Of a stretch of 56,400 bases of DNA, positions 8,152-15,678 are shown piece by piece (the stretch's first letter is position 1; every line of letters starts with the position of its first letter). The notes below the pieces were generated by a model. The model worked only from the letters and a program-made list of their open reading frames with translations, was not told the DNA's origin and did no database searches. Source of the stretch: UBA932 sp031548545 (GTDB taxonomy: Bacteria > Bacteroidota > Bacteroidia > Bacteroidales > UBA932); assembly GCA_031548545.1 (NCBI GenBank), contig JAVBQY010000013.1:1-56400 (forward strand). The letters run 5' to 3'. The translations under genes were made by a program, and so were the position numbers.

Positions 8152-8696
8152 ATGATGATTGATCCCACTCAATTATCAATCACAAAACTCAAACATAATT
8201 CAACAATAAATCCGTTTGACTGCGGAGATTTGGATTTAAATGGTTTTTTGCTTGATGATGCTTTAGACTATCTTAATGAAAGAATGGCTATTACGTACAT
8301 TGTAGAATACCAGGATATGACTGTTGCTTATTTCTGTTTACTCAACGACAAGGTTGTTTTTAACACTAAAAGCCAAGAAGTCAAATATCTATGGAATCGC
8401 TTCAATCGTAAACATAGAATTCCCAATCAGAAAAGAAAAAAAGTTATCCGGCAGTGAAGATAGGAAGACTGGCTGTAGCCAGTAATTTTAACGGCGCAGG
8501 AATCGGCCGGTTTATATTGGATAGTATCAAACAGCTCTTAGCACATAAAGAGGATATTGCATGTCGTTTTCTTACTGTTGATGCCTATCATAGCGCAATA
8601 CACTTTTATACAAAAAACCGTTTTGAGAAAATGTCACACAAAGATGATGGCAGTAATACTCAATTTATGTATTTCGACCTCAAACAGATTTGTTAA
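8152..8696 (+). pseudogene. GNAT N-acetyltransferase split by a -1 frameshift at an A7 run
   Basis: Two overlapping frames make one GNAT protein. The first (8152-8457) gives the N-terminal half (MMIDPTQLSITKL, FDCGDLDLNGFLLDDAL, VAYFCLLNDK). The second, in the -1 frame to 8696, supplies the family's YPAVKIGRLAVASNF, the acetyl-CoA loop NGAGIG, and the C-terminal AYHSAIHFYTKNRFEKM. The join falls at seven adenines (8436-8442), phased as the slippery heptamer A-AAA-AAA. One extra A, or a -1 ribosomal slip, restores an ordinary GNAT of about 180 residues resembling TacT/AtaT-like tRNA-acetylating toxins. It may be an inactive gene, a sequencing error or programmed frameshifting. It follows a small putative antitoxin and is AT-rich. 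Confidence 0.75.
8436..8442 (+). promoter_or_regulatory. Slippery A-AAA-AAA heptamer in the GNAT gene
   Basis: The codons of the first frame are AGA AAA AAA GTT, so the seven adenines are correctly phased for a -1 shift. A perfect hairpin, ACTGGC-TGTA-GCCAGT, lies at 8468-8483, about 25 bases downstream, farther than the 5-9 bases usual for stimulators. Confidence 0.4.
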
Positions 8697-8707
8697 TTTT
8701 CTTTTTG

Positions 8708-8715
8708 TATCTTTG
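8708..8715 (+). promoter_or_regulatory. -7 promoter element of the kinase-RapZ operon
   Basis: TATCTTTG matches TAnnTTTG. The nearest upstream TTTG (8689-8692) is 15 bases away, shorter than ideal. The next gene starts at the ATG at 8736, not at the in-frame TTG at 8730. Confidence 0.5.
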
Positions 8716-8735
8716 TTCGGATAATACCCTTGCAA

Positions 8736-10181
8736 ATGTCGTATAACGAGCAGCTATTAAAAGATTTATTCACAGACTGGTCCGGTGCGGAAGCCGAAAG
8801 CGTGACGGCATTGCCGCAAGCCGGCTCCAACCGCCGTTATTTCCGGCTCCGCGGCGGCGGAAAGCAGGCGGTAGGCACCTACGGCAGCGACCTGCGCGAG
8901 AACAGAGCCTTTGTGGCCATAGCCCGTGCGGCAACGCGCAATGGCGCGCCTGTTCCGCAAGTGTATGCTGTGGCCGGTGACGGTTTGCATTATCTGCAGG
9001 AAGACATAGGCGACGTATCGCTCTACAGCCTGCTGGGCACTCCGCAGACGCCGGCCCTGCTCAAAAAGACAATGGAACAATTGGCATTCATGCAGGTAAA
9101 AGGACTGGACGGCTTGGACTACAGCCAATGTTACCCGGCAGAAAGTTTCGACCGCCGTTCTATTTTCTGGGACCTGAATTATTTCAAATATAATTTTTTG
9201 AAGTTGATGCAGGTGGAGTTCGATGAGCTCCGGCTGGAACAAGACTTTGAAACATTGGCCGCCCGGTTACTGCAGCCGGAATCCAGGTATTTCATGTACC
9301 GCGACTTTCAGAGCCGTAATGTGATGCTTAGCCCCGCCGGCGACATACGTTTTATTGATTTCCAGGGTGGACGACACGGCCCGCTGGCCTATGATGCGGC
9401 GTCTTTCCTGTTCCAGGTAAGGGCCAATTTCAATGAGGAAAGTAAGGCGGTCTTACTGGAGCATTATCTCCATGCGCTGGAACAATTGATTCCGGTAGAC
9501 CGGCAAGAATTCACCCAAGAGTTATATGCTTTCGCCTTCTTCAAAGGCTTGCAAAACCTGGGCACTTACGGTTACCGCGGCCTGTTCGAGCACAAAGCGA
9601 TGTTCCTGCAAAGCATCCCGCAGGCCCTGGCCAATCTTCGTAAGCTTATTGAAAGCCATAAGGCGGACCATCTTTCTACCAACTACCTGTTTGAACTGAT
9701 ACAAGACATAGGCGATAGCCATCCCCTGCTCCTTTCTGCCCATCAGCCCGCACCTTCCGCCACCGCAGCATTAACCATTGTCGTGACCAGCTTCTCTTAT
9801 AAGAAAGGCTACCCGCTTGATTTCAGCGGCAACGGCGGAGGCTTTGTAGTGGACTGTCGCGGCATCAATAACCCGGGACGCCGGCCCGATTTTCGCGCAC
9901 TTACCGGACGCGACCAGGCGGTGATTGATTACCTGGAACAGGCATCCCGCGCCACAGAATTGCTACAACATGTATTCGCCACACTCGACATCAGTGTGAG
10001 CAACTATATCGAAAGGGGCTTCACCGACCTGTCGGTAGCCTTCGGCTGTACCGGCGGCCAACACCGCTCCGTGTACTGCGCCGAACAAACGGCCCGCTAT
10101 CTGGCCCGGAAGTACAAGGTCAACATCCGGTTGGTGCACCGCGAACAAGGTATTGAACAGTTTATCCCCGCCGGCCTATGA
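8736..10181 (+). CDS. Sugar kinase (APH/AmgK-like) fused to a RapZ C-terminal domain
   Basis: This is a two-domain protein of 481 residues. Residues about 1-325 are an aminoglycoside-phosphotransferase-like kinase: SNRRYFRL in the nucleotide loop, YLQEDIGDVSLY as hinge, the catalytic motif FMYRDFQSRNVML, and the metal-binding IRFIDFQGGRHGPLAYD. Residues about 345-481 match the C-terminal domain of RapZ (VVTSFSYKKG, FVVDCRGINNPGR, VAFGCTGGQHRSVY). In E. coli that domain senses glucosamine-6-phosphate. The kinase half and the adjoining MurU-like gene (4-base overlap) point to the AmgK-MurU route, which phosphorylates MurNAc/GlcNAc at the anomeric carbon in cell-wall recycling. The fusion suggests amino-sugar-responsive control; that part is inference. 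Confidence 0.8.
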   Translation: MSYNEQLLKDLFTDWSGAEAESVTALPQAGSNRRYFRLRGGGKQAVGTYGSDLRENRAFVAIARAATRNGAPVPQVYAVAGDGLHYLQEDIGDVSLYSLLGTPQTPALLKKTMEQLAFMQVKGLDGLDYSQCYPAESFDRRSIFWDLNYFKYNFLKLMQVEFDELRLEQDFETLAARLLQPESRYFMYRDFQSRNVMLSPAGDIRFIDFQGGRHGPLAYDAASFLFQVRANFNEESKAVLLEHYLHALEQLIPVDRQEFTQELYAFAFFKGLQNLGTYGYRGLFEHKAMFLQSIPQALANLRKLIESHKADHLSTNYLFELIQDIGDSHPLLLSAHQPAPSATAALTIVVTSFSYKKGYPLDFSGNGGGFVVDCRGINNPGRRPDFRALTGRDQAVIDYLEQASRATELLQHVFATLDISVSNYIERGFTDLSVAFGCTGGQHRSVYCAEQTARYLARKYKVNIRLVHREQGIEQFIPAGL

Positions 10182-10885
10182 AAGCAATGATTCTGGCAGC
10201 GGGACTGGGCACCCGCCTCGGCGCCCTTACGGCCAACAAGCCGAAAGCCCTGGTGGAAATCAACGGAACACCCTTACTGGGCATCGTGTTGCAACGATTG
10301 CACAGCTTTGGTTTCGACGACATCATTGTCAATGTACACCACTTTGCCGACCAGGTCATCGCCTACCTTGAGACCCACCGGCCGGAGGGCGTACAAATCA
10401 CCATTTCCGATGAGCGCGGCCAGTTGCTCGACACCGGCGGCGGCATCAAGAAAGCCGCCTGGTTTTTCGATGACGGACAGCCCTTCCTCGTACACAATGT
10501 AGATATCATCAGCAGCATCGACCTGACCGCCCTGTACCAATACCACCTCCGTACAGGAGCCTCCGCCACCCTTGCTTGTAAAGAACGGGAATCTTCACGT
10601 TATTTTCTCTTCGACAGGCAACTCCGCCTCTGCGGTTGGGAAAACACGAAAACCGGCGAACAGAAAACGGCAATTCCCGCAAACAATCCGCAGCGCATGG
10701 CGTTCAGCGGCATCCATATTATCCGGCCCGCCCTGCTGGAGGACCTCCCCCAAACCGGCGCCTTCTCTATTGTAGACGCTTACCTCCAACTGGCCGGCAA
10801 CCACCTGATTAACGCCTACGATATCGGCGGGGCCGCCATCACCGATGTCGGAAAACCCGAGCAACTACAACAATTAGCCCATTAG
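10178..10885 (+). CDS. murU: Sugar-1-phosphate nucleotidyltransferase, MurU-like
   Basis: The 235-residue GT-A nucleotidyltransferase begins MKAMILAAGLGTRLG, followed by the substrate lysine region NKPKALVEINGTPLL, the VNVHHFADQVIAYL motif, DTGGGIKKA and the metal-binding VHNVDIIS. The N-terminus and the LDTGGGI motif are those of MurU, which makes UDP-MurNAc from MurNAc-1-phosphate and UTP. It overlaps the upstream kinase by ATGA, so the two are probably translationally coupled. Other sugar-1-phosphate uridylyl- or guanylyltransferases are possible; the MurU call rests on the kinase partner. Confidence 0.65.
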   Translation: MKAMILAAGLGTRLGALTANKPKALVEINGTPLLGIVLQRLHSFGFDDIIVNVHHFADQVIAYLETHRPEGVQITISDERGQLLDTGGGIKKAAWFFDDGQPFLVHNVDIISSIDLTALYQYHLRTGASATLACKERESSRYFLFDRQLRLCGWENTKTGEQKTAIPANNPQRMAFSGIHIIRPALLEDLPQTGAFSIVDAYLQLAGNHLINAYDIGGAAITDVGKPEQLQQLAH

Positions 10886-10897
10886 TACATTATACTT

Positions 10898-11509
10898 ATG
10901 CAACTCAAAACCATTATCTTTGACCTCGGCGGCGTGCTGATAGACCTTGACCGCGACGCCTGCGTAAGGTCCTTTGAACAACTCGGTGTAATCGATGCCG
11001 ACAGCTACCTGAGCGCCTACCTCCAACGCGGCATTTTCCTGGAACTGGAAGAAGGAAAGCTAAGCAACGAAACCTTCTGTCACGAACTGCGCAAGCTCTC
11101 CGTCAACAAAAATATTACAGACCAACAGATACAGGATGCCTGGTGCAGTTTTCTGCTGGATATTCCGGCCTACAAACTGGATTTATTGCTTGAGCTGCGT
11201 AAAAAATACCAGGTATTCATGCTGAGCAACACCAACCGCATGGTGTCGGACTACTATACCGATCATATTTTCACCAGGCAGGGCCGTACGATTGATGACT
11301 ATTTCGACCGTCGTTACGTATCTTACGAAATCGGTTGCGTAAAACCCGATGCACGGATCTTCGAACACCTGATCGCCGACTCGGGCATTAACCCGCAAGA
11401 AGCGCTTTTCCTTGATGACGGAGAGAAAAATATCATCGCCGCCAAAGCCCTCGGCTTTCAAACCTACCTGGTAGCGCCGAAAGAAGATTTCAGCCATCTT
11501 TTCCAATGA
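10898..11509 (+). CDS. HAD-superfamily phosphatase (subfamily IA)
   Basis: The 203-residue protein carries the four HAD motifs: nucleophile IIFDLGGVLIDLD near residue 8-16, motif II MLSNTNRM, motif III lysine in IGCVKPDARIFE, and motif IV ALFLDDGEKNI. It resembles YihX-like sugar phosphatases. It follows the MurU-like gene by 12 bases, and a HAD enzyme (MupP) removes the 6-phosphate from MurNAc-6-P in the AmgK-MurU pathway, so the same role is conceivable here although sequence alone does not show it. It overlaps yidD by 4 bases. Confidence 0.8.
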   Translation: MQLKTIIFDLGGVLIDLDRDACVRSFEQLGVIDADSYLSAYLQRGIFLELEEGKLSNETFCHELRKLSVNKNITDQQIQDAWCSFLLDIPAYKLDLLLELRKKYQVFMLSNTNRMVSDYYTDHIFTRQGRTIDDYFDRRYVSYEIGCVKPDARIFEHLIADSGINPQEALFLDDGEKNIIAAKALGFQTYLVAPKEDFSHLFQ

Positions 11510-11802
11510 GAAACAAGGCTGACACGACAGACAGGGCGCCGGCAGCAAAAAAATCACTACAGGCCTTATATGCGCCGTGGCTCAGGAGGCTACTGATCTT
11601 TCCTTTCTGGCTGCTGATCCGGTTTTACCAGATTTGTATCTCGCCGCTGAAACCGCCCAGCTGCCGTTTCGCCCCCACCTGCTCCGAATACGCCATTGAG
11701 GCCCTGCAGAAACACGGCCTCTTCAAAGGGCTGTACCTGGCCATACGCCGCATCCTGCGCTGCCACCCCTGGGGCGGCAGCGGCTACGATCCCGTACCGT
11801 AA
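11506..11802 (+). CDS. yidD: YidD, membrane protein insertion efficiency factor
   Basis: The 98-residue protein contains the full YidD core: FPFWLLIRFYQICISPLKP, then CRFAPTCSEYAIEAL with its conserved cysteines, and LRCHPWGGSGYDPVP at the end. YidD is a small inner-membrane-associated protein that assists YidC. The N-terminal 30 residues are a basic extension. It overlaps the HAD gene by ATGA and ends the operon; an AT-rich island begins right after it. Confidence 0.93.
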   Translation: MRNKADTTDRAPAAKKSLQALYAPWLRRLLIFPFWLLIRFYQICISPLKPPSCRFAPTCSEYAIEALQKHGLFKGLYLAIRRILRCHPWGGSGYDPVP

Positions 11803-11867
11803 GAGGGGTATGGATTGACTTATCAAAAAAGTCTTCGTCAGCTGTCCGCATAATCACTTAAAATTAC

Positions 11868-11875
11868 TATCTTTG
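11868..11875 (+). promoter_or_regulatory. -7 promoter element of the ATPase-TOPRIM-DUF262 operon
   Basis: TATCTTTG matches TAnnTTTG and lies 19 bases before the ATG at 11895. No good TTTG is seen at the -33 distance, so the promoter may be weak or need an activator. Confidence 0.5.
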
Positions 11876-11894
11876 TAAATTAAAGCCTTTTCAT

Positions 11895-13091
11895 ATGATT
11901 AAGCGGATCTCTTTTAAGAATTACAAAATTTTCAAAGAAAAACAATCTTTGGAGATTAAGCCGATAACCATTGTGTTCGGGAAAAACAACTCAGGAAAAA
12001 GCGTTGTGTCCAAATTACCGATATTACTATCCTCTTCTATAAAAGCCGAAACAAACGCGGTATTATCAGTTAACAATAATGATATTGCTTTTGGAACAGA
12101 CCTAAAAGACCTGGTTTACGGAAAGGCAAATAGAGCAATTGAATTTGAACTGGAAAGCGAAAACCAGGAACATCTTTTGTGCTTAAAGATTTATATCGCC
12201 AATGAAAAAACCAGACAAATTTCAAAAATAGAGCAATGGAAACTTGACTCTGGCATTGATTTAACTATCGACGAGGGGGGACAATACATTGACCAAATAA
12301 CCGGAAAACCCAGCAACGTCAAATTTCACGGATTTCAACCTATTGGGGATCTAAGTCAATCCGTTAACTTAATTGATTTATTTGCTTTTGAAACTGACTA
12401 TATCGGACCAATTCGCATTGTCCCCATGGCTGATTACCGGCAGAATACAACGATCGATCTAAATAAATCGGGGATCAAAGGGGAATACGCTTATCAACAG
12501 CTTATTAGTGATGCCCTAACCACTAATCAAAAAATTATTACGGAGGTAGCTGGCTGGTACCAGGAAAACTTCGAGGGCTGGGCCTTACGGATAAACCAAG
12601 ACCGGGCACCTGTTTTTCAAGTAGAAATAGAGCGGGAAAATCTAAGACAAAACATTACAGATGCAGGGATTGGAATGAGCCAAGTATTACCAATCATAAC
12701 ACGATCCAAAACTCAATGCATCAATGAAACATTAATTGTAATTGAAGAACCTGAAACTCATCTTCATCCTGCAGCCCATGCCAATTTGGCGGAGTTGTTC
12801 TTTACATCACGACAAGAAGACCCCAATAAATTTTATCTGATTGAAACCCATTCTCTAAATCTGATATTACGTTTACGCCGTCTTGTTGCCGAAAAAAAAT
12901 TGAGCAAAAATGACTTGGCTATATACTATGTAGACTTTTTAAAAGACAAAAATTGCAGCGAATTAAAGCGCATCAATGTTGATGAATTAGGACAAGTTGA
13001 TTTTTGGCCTGAAAACGTCTTCAATGAAACACTCCAAGAAACCATTGCTATTAGAACCGCTCAAACACACACATCTCATCATGACAATTGA
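11895..13091 (+). CDS. AAA/ABC-type ATPase (AAA_15/DUF3696 type), putative defence sensor
   Basis: The 398-residue protein has an ABC/SMC-like ATPase head. Walker A is GKNNSGKS (residues 29-36), with F7-N9-Y10 ahead of it as in OLD-like ATPases. The signature-like DAGIGMSQ is at 256-263, Walker B IEEPETHLHP at 283-292, and the switch histidine in IETHS at 316-320. The C-terminus (NVDELGQVDFWPENVF) fits DUF3696. Such ATPases sense phage and control a partner nuclease in systems such as PARIS and the OLD/Gabija group. The next gene overlaps by 11 bases and encodes a TOPRIM-like protein, which supports that reading. The DNA is clearly AT-rich relative to yidD and the following protease. Confidence 0.85.
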   Translation: MIKRISFKNYKIFKEKQSLEIKPITIVFGKNNSGKSVVSKLPILLSSSIKAETNAVLSVNNNDIAFGTDLKDLVYGKANRAIEFELESENQEHLLCLKIYIANEKTRQISKIEQWKLDSGIDLTIDEGGQYIDQITGKPSNVKFHGFQPIGDLSQSVNLIDLFAFETDYIGPIRIVPMADYRQNTTIDLNKSGIKGEYAYQQLISDALTTNQKIITEVAGWYQENFEGWALRINQDRAPVFQVEIERENLRQNITDAGIGMSQVLPIITRSKTQCINETLIVIEEPETHLHPAAHANLAELFFTSRQEDPNKFYLIETHSLNLILRLRRLVAEKKLSKNDLAIYYVDFLKDKNCSELKRINVDELGQVDFWPENVFNETLQETIAIRTAQTHTSHHDN

Positions 13092-14106
13092 ATTTAAACC
13101 TGACATCTTTTCCGGTGAAAATTTTAAAGGGCTGAATGTATTACTCCAACTAACCACTTACAAAAACAGGCATGCTGTTTTTGCAGACATTAGTCAAATA
13201 GAAAACCGGCCTTTGTACAAGCTATTAGACAAAGATGATCAGGCCTTGTTAATACAGGAATTCAACACACAAATAATTCAACAAAAAAGTGCTTTAAAAG
13301 CAGACTATTATGTGAGCAACACCGTTTCACAAAACAATGAATTTGTTATTGACGAAGCTATCCGTTTTTTTATTCAACCTATTTCCATCATATTGGAAAA
13401 CAGCCTTAATGACCAATACTTTATTAGATCTTTAGTAAACAATTTCAACTGCCATGAAATACAAAGACAAATAGGCAACAATTGGATTCAATTTGAAAAC
13501 GCCGGCGGATGCTCAAACATTGAAAACTTTATCACCGGAAAATTACAGGCTTATAACTCCTTACCCAAAGAAGCTCACTGTTACCTGAGATGTTTTATAT
13601 TATTGGATAGCGACCGGGAATATAAAAATCAGCCTCTGAAAAAACCTTATGAACAACTTATTGTCTTTTTAAAAAAGCACGGAATCATCTACCATTTTCT
13701 TGAAAAAAGAACGATGGAGAACTATATGCCAGACACGGTATTCACAGATTACAAAACACATAACAACGTACTTGGCGAATGGATTGATGCATATCTAAGT
13801 TTAACACCTCAACAAAAAGATTATCTAAATATTAGCAGAGGGTTTACCAAGAGAGATGATAAAGGACAACAAGAACACAGGAATACTTTACAAAAAGAAG
13901 TAATAGACTTATATGCCGATGTATCCGACCTAAATTTTGATAAATTAAATCAAGGATTCAAATTGCCCGAATTTAAAACCCAATTCCCCAAAAATTATAT
14001 CGACCATTATGGGGTCCACAAAAAAAGTTTATTGGAAAGAACCTGTCATCAAAACAATCAGAAAGAACTAATAGAGATTGTTAATAAAATCAAATCGTTA
14101 TTATGA
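13081..14106 (+). CDS. TOPRIM-like (DUF4435/OLD-type) putative nuclease
   Basis: This is a 341-residue protein starting MTIEFKPDIF inside the end of the ATPase gene. A TOPRIM-like centre can be traced: E106 in IILENSLNDQYFI (the motif normally read as VEG..D..F), the DxD pair D176/D178 in LLDSDREY, and EKRTMENY with E213-N214-Y215, which matches the R/K-E-N-Y element after the second strand in DUF4435 and OLD nucleases. The first 95 residues are unlike anything I recognise. An ATPase followed by a separate TOPRIM protein is the arrangement of PARIS (AriA-AriB); here it would be the effector nuclease. It overlaps the next gene by 4 bases. Confidence 0.65.
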   Translation: MTIEFKPDIFSGENFKGLNVLLQLTTYKNRHAVFADISQIENRPLYKLLDKDDQALLIQEFNTQIIQQKSALKADYYVSNTVSQNNEFVIDEAIRFFIQPISIILENSLNDQYFIRSLVNNFNCHEIQRQIGNNWIQFENAGGCSNIENFITGKLQAYNSLPKEAHCYLRCFILLDSDREYKNQPLKKPYEQLIVFLKKHGIIYHFLEKRTMENYMPDTVFTDYKTHNNVLGEWIDAYLSLTPQQKDYLNISRGFTKRDDKGQQEHRNTLQKEVIDLYADVSDLNFDKLNQGFKLPEFKTQFPKNYIDHYGVHKKSLLERTCHQNNQKELIEIVNKIKSLL

Positions 14107-15671
14107 GTAGTAAATTACATATAGAGCCTCGAATCAGAAGTTTGACCAGCTATCTAAGCGATATTGAAAAAGGGACAATTCAAATTCCGGCATTTCAACG
14201 TGATTTCGTATGGAATAGAGATAATATTAAAGACCTATTTGACAGTATTAAAAATAAATATCCCATCGGTTCTATCCTTTTATGGAAGCCCGAATCACCT
14301 ATCTGGAACAATAAAGAAAAAATTGGTTCATATTATGTTCAAAAAGAGCCACAAACACCAACCACATATATTCTAGACGGCTTTCAACGTTTCTCTTCCT
14401 TGTTTGGCTGTTTAACCAATCCTAATAAAACACTCATAGAGAAAGATAAAGAGGAGTGGGAAGAGTTATTTAATTTATATTATGATCTGGAAGAAGAAGT
14501 TTTTCTGTATTTAAGACCGAGGACCAGTCCCCAACCATATCAAATTCCTGTTTATGTGCTGATGAATTCCGGAGATTTCAGGCAATATGCAAGAAAAGAA
14601 TTTGATGAAAAAATAAAAGATGAAGAAAAAATAGAACGGTATTATGACCGAGCAGATAAGTTGTCTGTTGCGTTTACTAATTATCAAATAGCATCAATAG
14701 ATATCAATGACGCAAACATAGAAGAAGCTGTTGACATTTTTTCCAGAATAAATTCTAAAGGGACATCTATCTCTATAGACTGGATGGTAAATGCCCTGTC
14801 TTTAAAGGAAGGCTTCCGGTTTGGAGATGAAATTGATACTCTCTTAGAAGAATTAAAAATATATAGCTTTGATAGAATTGATAGAAATGCTATATTCAGG
14901 TGTATACAAAGTTCTTTTGGCAAGATATATTTTGATGATACAAATATAGAAGCATTAGCAAAAAGGCCTGATTTTATCTCTGTCACAAAAGCGTCTATTC
15001 CAAAGATCAAACGGGCAATACAATTTTTGTACGAAGACCTATTGGTTGTTGACAGTAAATTGTTACCTTACAACATTCAATTGGTCTTTATTATGGACTT
15101 TTTTAAAGTCTACTCCAATCCTACATCCGAACAATATCAAAAGTTAAAAGAGTGGTTTTGGATTACCACATATTCAAACTATTTCACGCTTTATTCGTTG
15201 TCTACTCAACGAAAAGCATACGCACATTTTCAGAACTTTCTAAAAGGAAATGAAAATTTTCCTGTATTTAACGATAAGCCTGAGGTTAGATTTTCAACAG
15301 CAAAGTTTCCAGAAAAAATTCTATTAAAAGGGGTGCGCTCAAAAGCACTGATTTTATTTCTTCTTAATTATGCCAACAAATTTGAACATATAGAAACAAA
15401 TAAAATACTAGGATACACTCTAGCAAGGTTTTTCCCAGAGTCAAGTGATGTAGCAAACACTATCCCCGTGTTACTAACTACCGAGAATATGGAACTATTA
15501 AGAAACAATGATATTAGTGAAGCATTGAAGACAGACCCTTCCTGTTATTTTATTACGACAAATTGGTTTCATCCGGAAACTGATAAAAAAGAAGAATTTA
15601 AAAAAAGAAAACAGTTAATTCAAACCGAAGAAAAAAAATTTATTGAAAGTTTAGGCGTAGAATATTTATAA
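14103..15671 (+). CDS. DUF262 (GmrSD N-terminal-like) protein
   Basis: The 522-residue protein has the DUF262 hallmark motifs: IPAFQRDFVW at residues 28-37, IGSILLWKP near 56-64, the LDGFQR (D92-G93-F94-Q95-R96) version of the ParB/Srx-like DGQQR motif, and IFSRINSKGTSIS near 212. In GmrS, SspE and BrxU this fold binds or hydrolyses nucleotides and gates a nuclease. I see no HNH nuclease (DUF1524) motif in the C-terminal third, so it lacks the usual attached nuclease. The 4-base overlap with the TOPRIM gene makes it the third member of one operon, only 7 bases before the housekeeping protease gene. Confidence 0.8.
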   Translation: MSSKLHIEPRIRSLTSYLSDIEKGTIQIPAFQRDFVWNRDNIKDLFDSIKNKYPIGSILLWKPESPIWNNKEKIGSYYVQKEPQTPTTYILDGFQRFSSLFGCLTNPNKTLIEKDKEEWEELFNLYYDLEEEVFLYLRPRTSPQPYQIPVYVLMNSGDFRQYARKEFDEKIKDEEKIERYYDRADKLSVAFTNYQIASIDINDANIEEAVDIFSRINSKGTSISIDWMVNALSLKEGFRFGDEIDTLLEELKIYSFDRIDRNAIFRCIQSSFGKIYFDDTNIEALAKRPDFISVTKASIPKIKRAIQFLYEDLLVVDSKLLPYNIQLVFIMDFFKVYSNPTSEQYQKLKEWFWITTYSNYFTLYSLSTQRKAYAHFQNFLKGNENFPVFNDKPEVRFSTAKFPEKILLKGVRSKALILFLLNYANKFEHIETNKILGYTLARFFPESSDVANTIPVLLTTENMELLRNNDISEALKTDPSCYFITTNWFHPETDKKEEFKKRKQLIQTEEKKFIESLGVEYL

Positions 15672-15678
15672 TTTATCT

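Noticed and set aside
12997..13080. Upstream start of the TOPRIM-like protein within the ATPase gene
   Set aside because: It would overlap the ATPase gene by 95 bases; the ATG at 13081 gives an ordinary short overlap.
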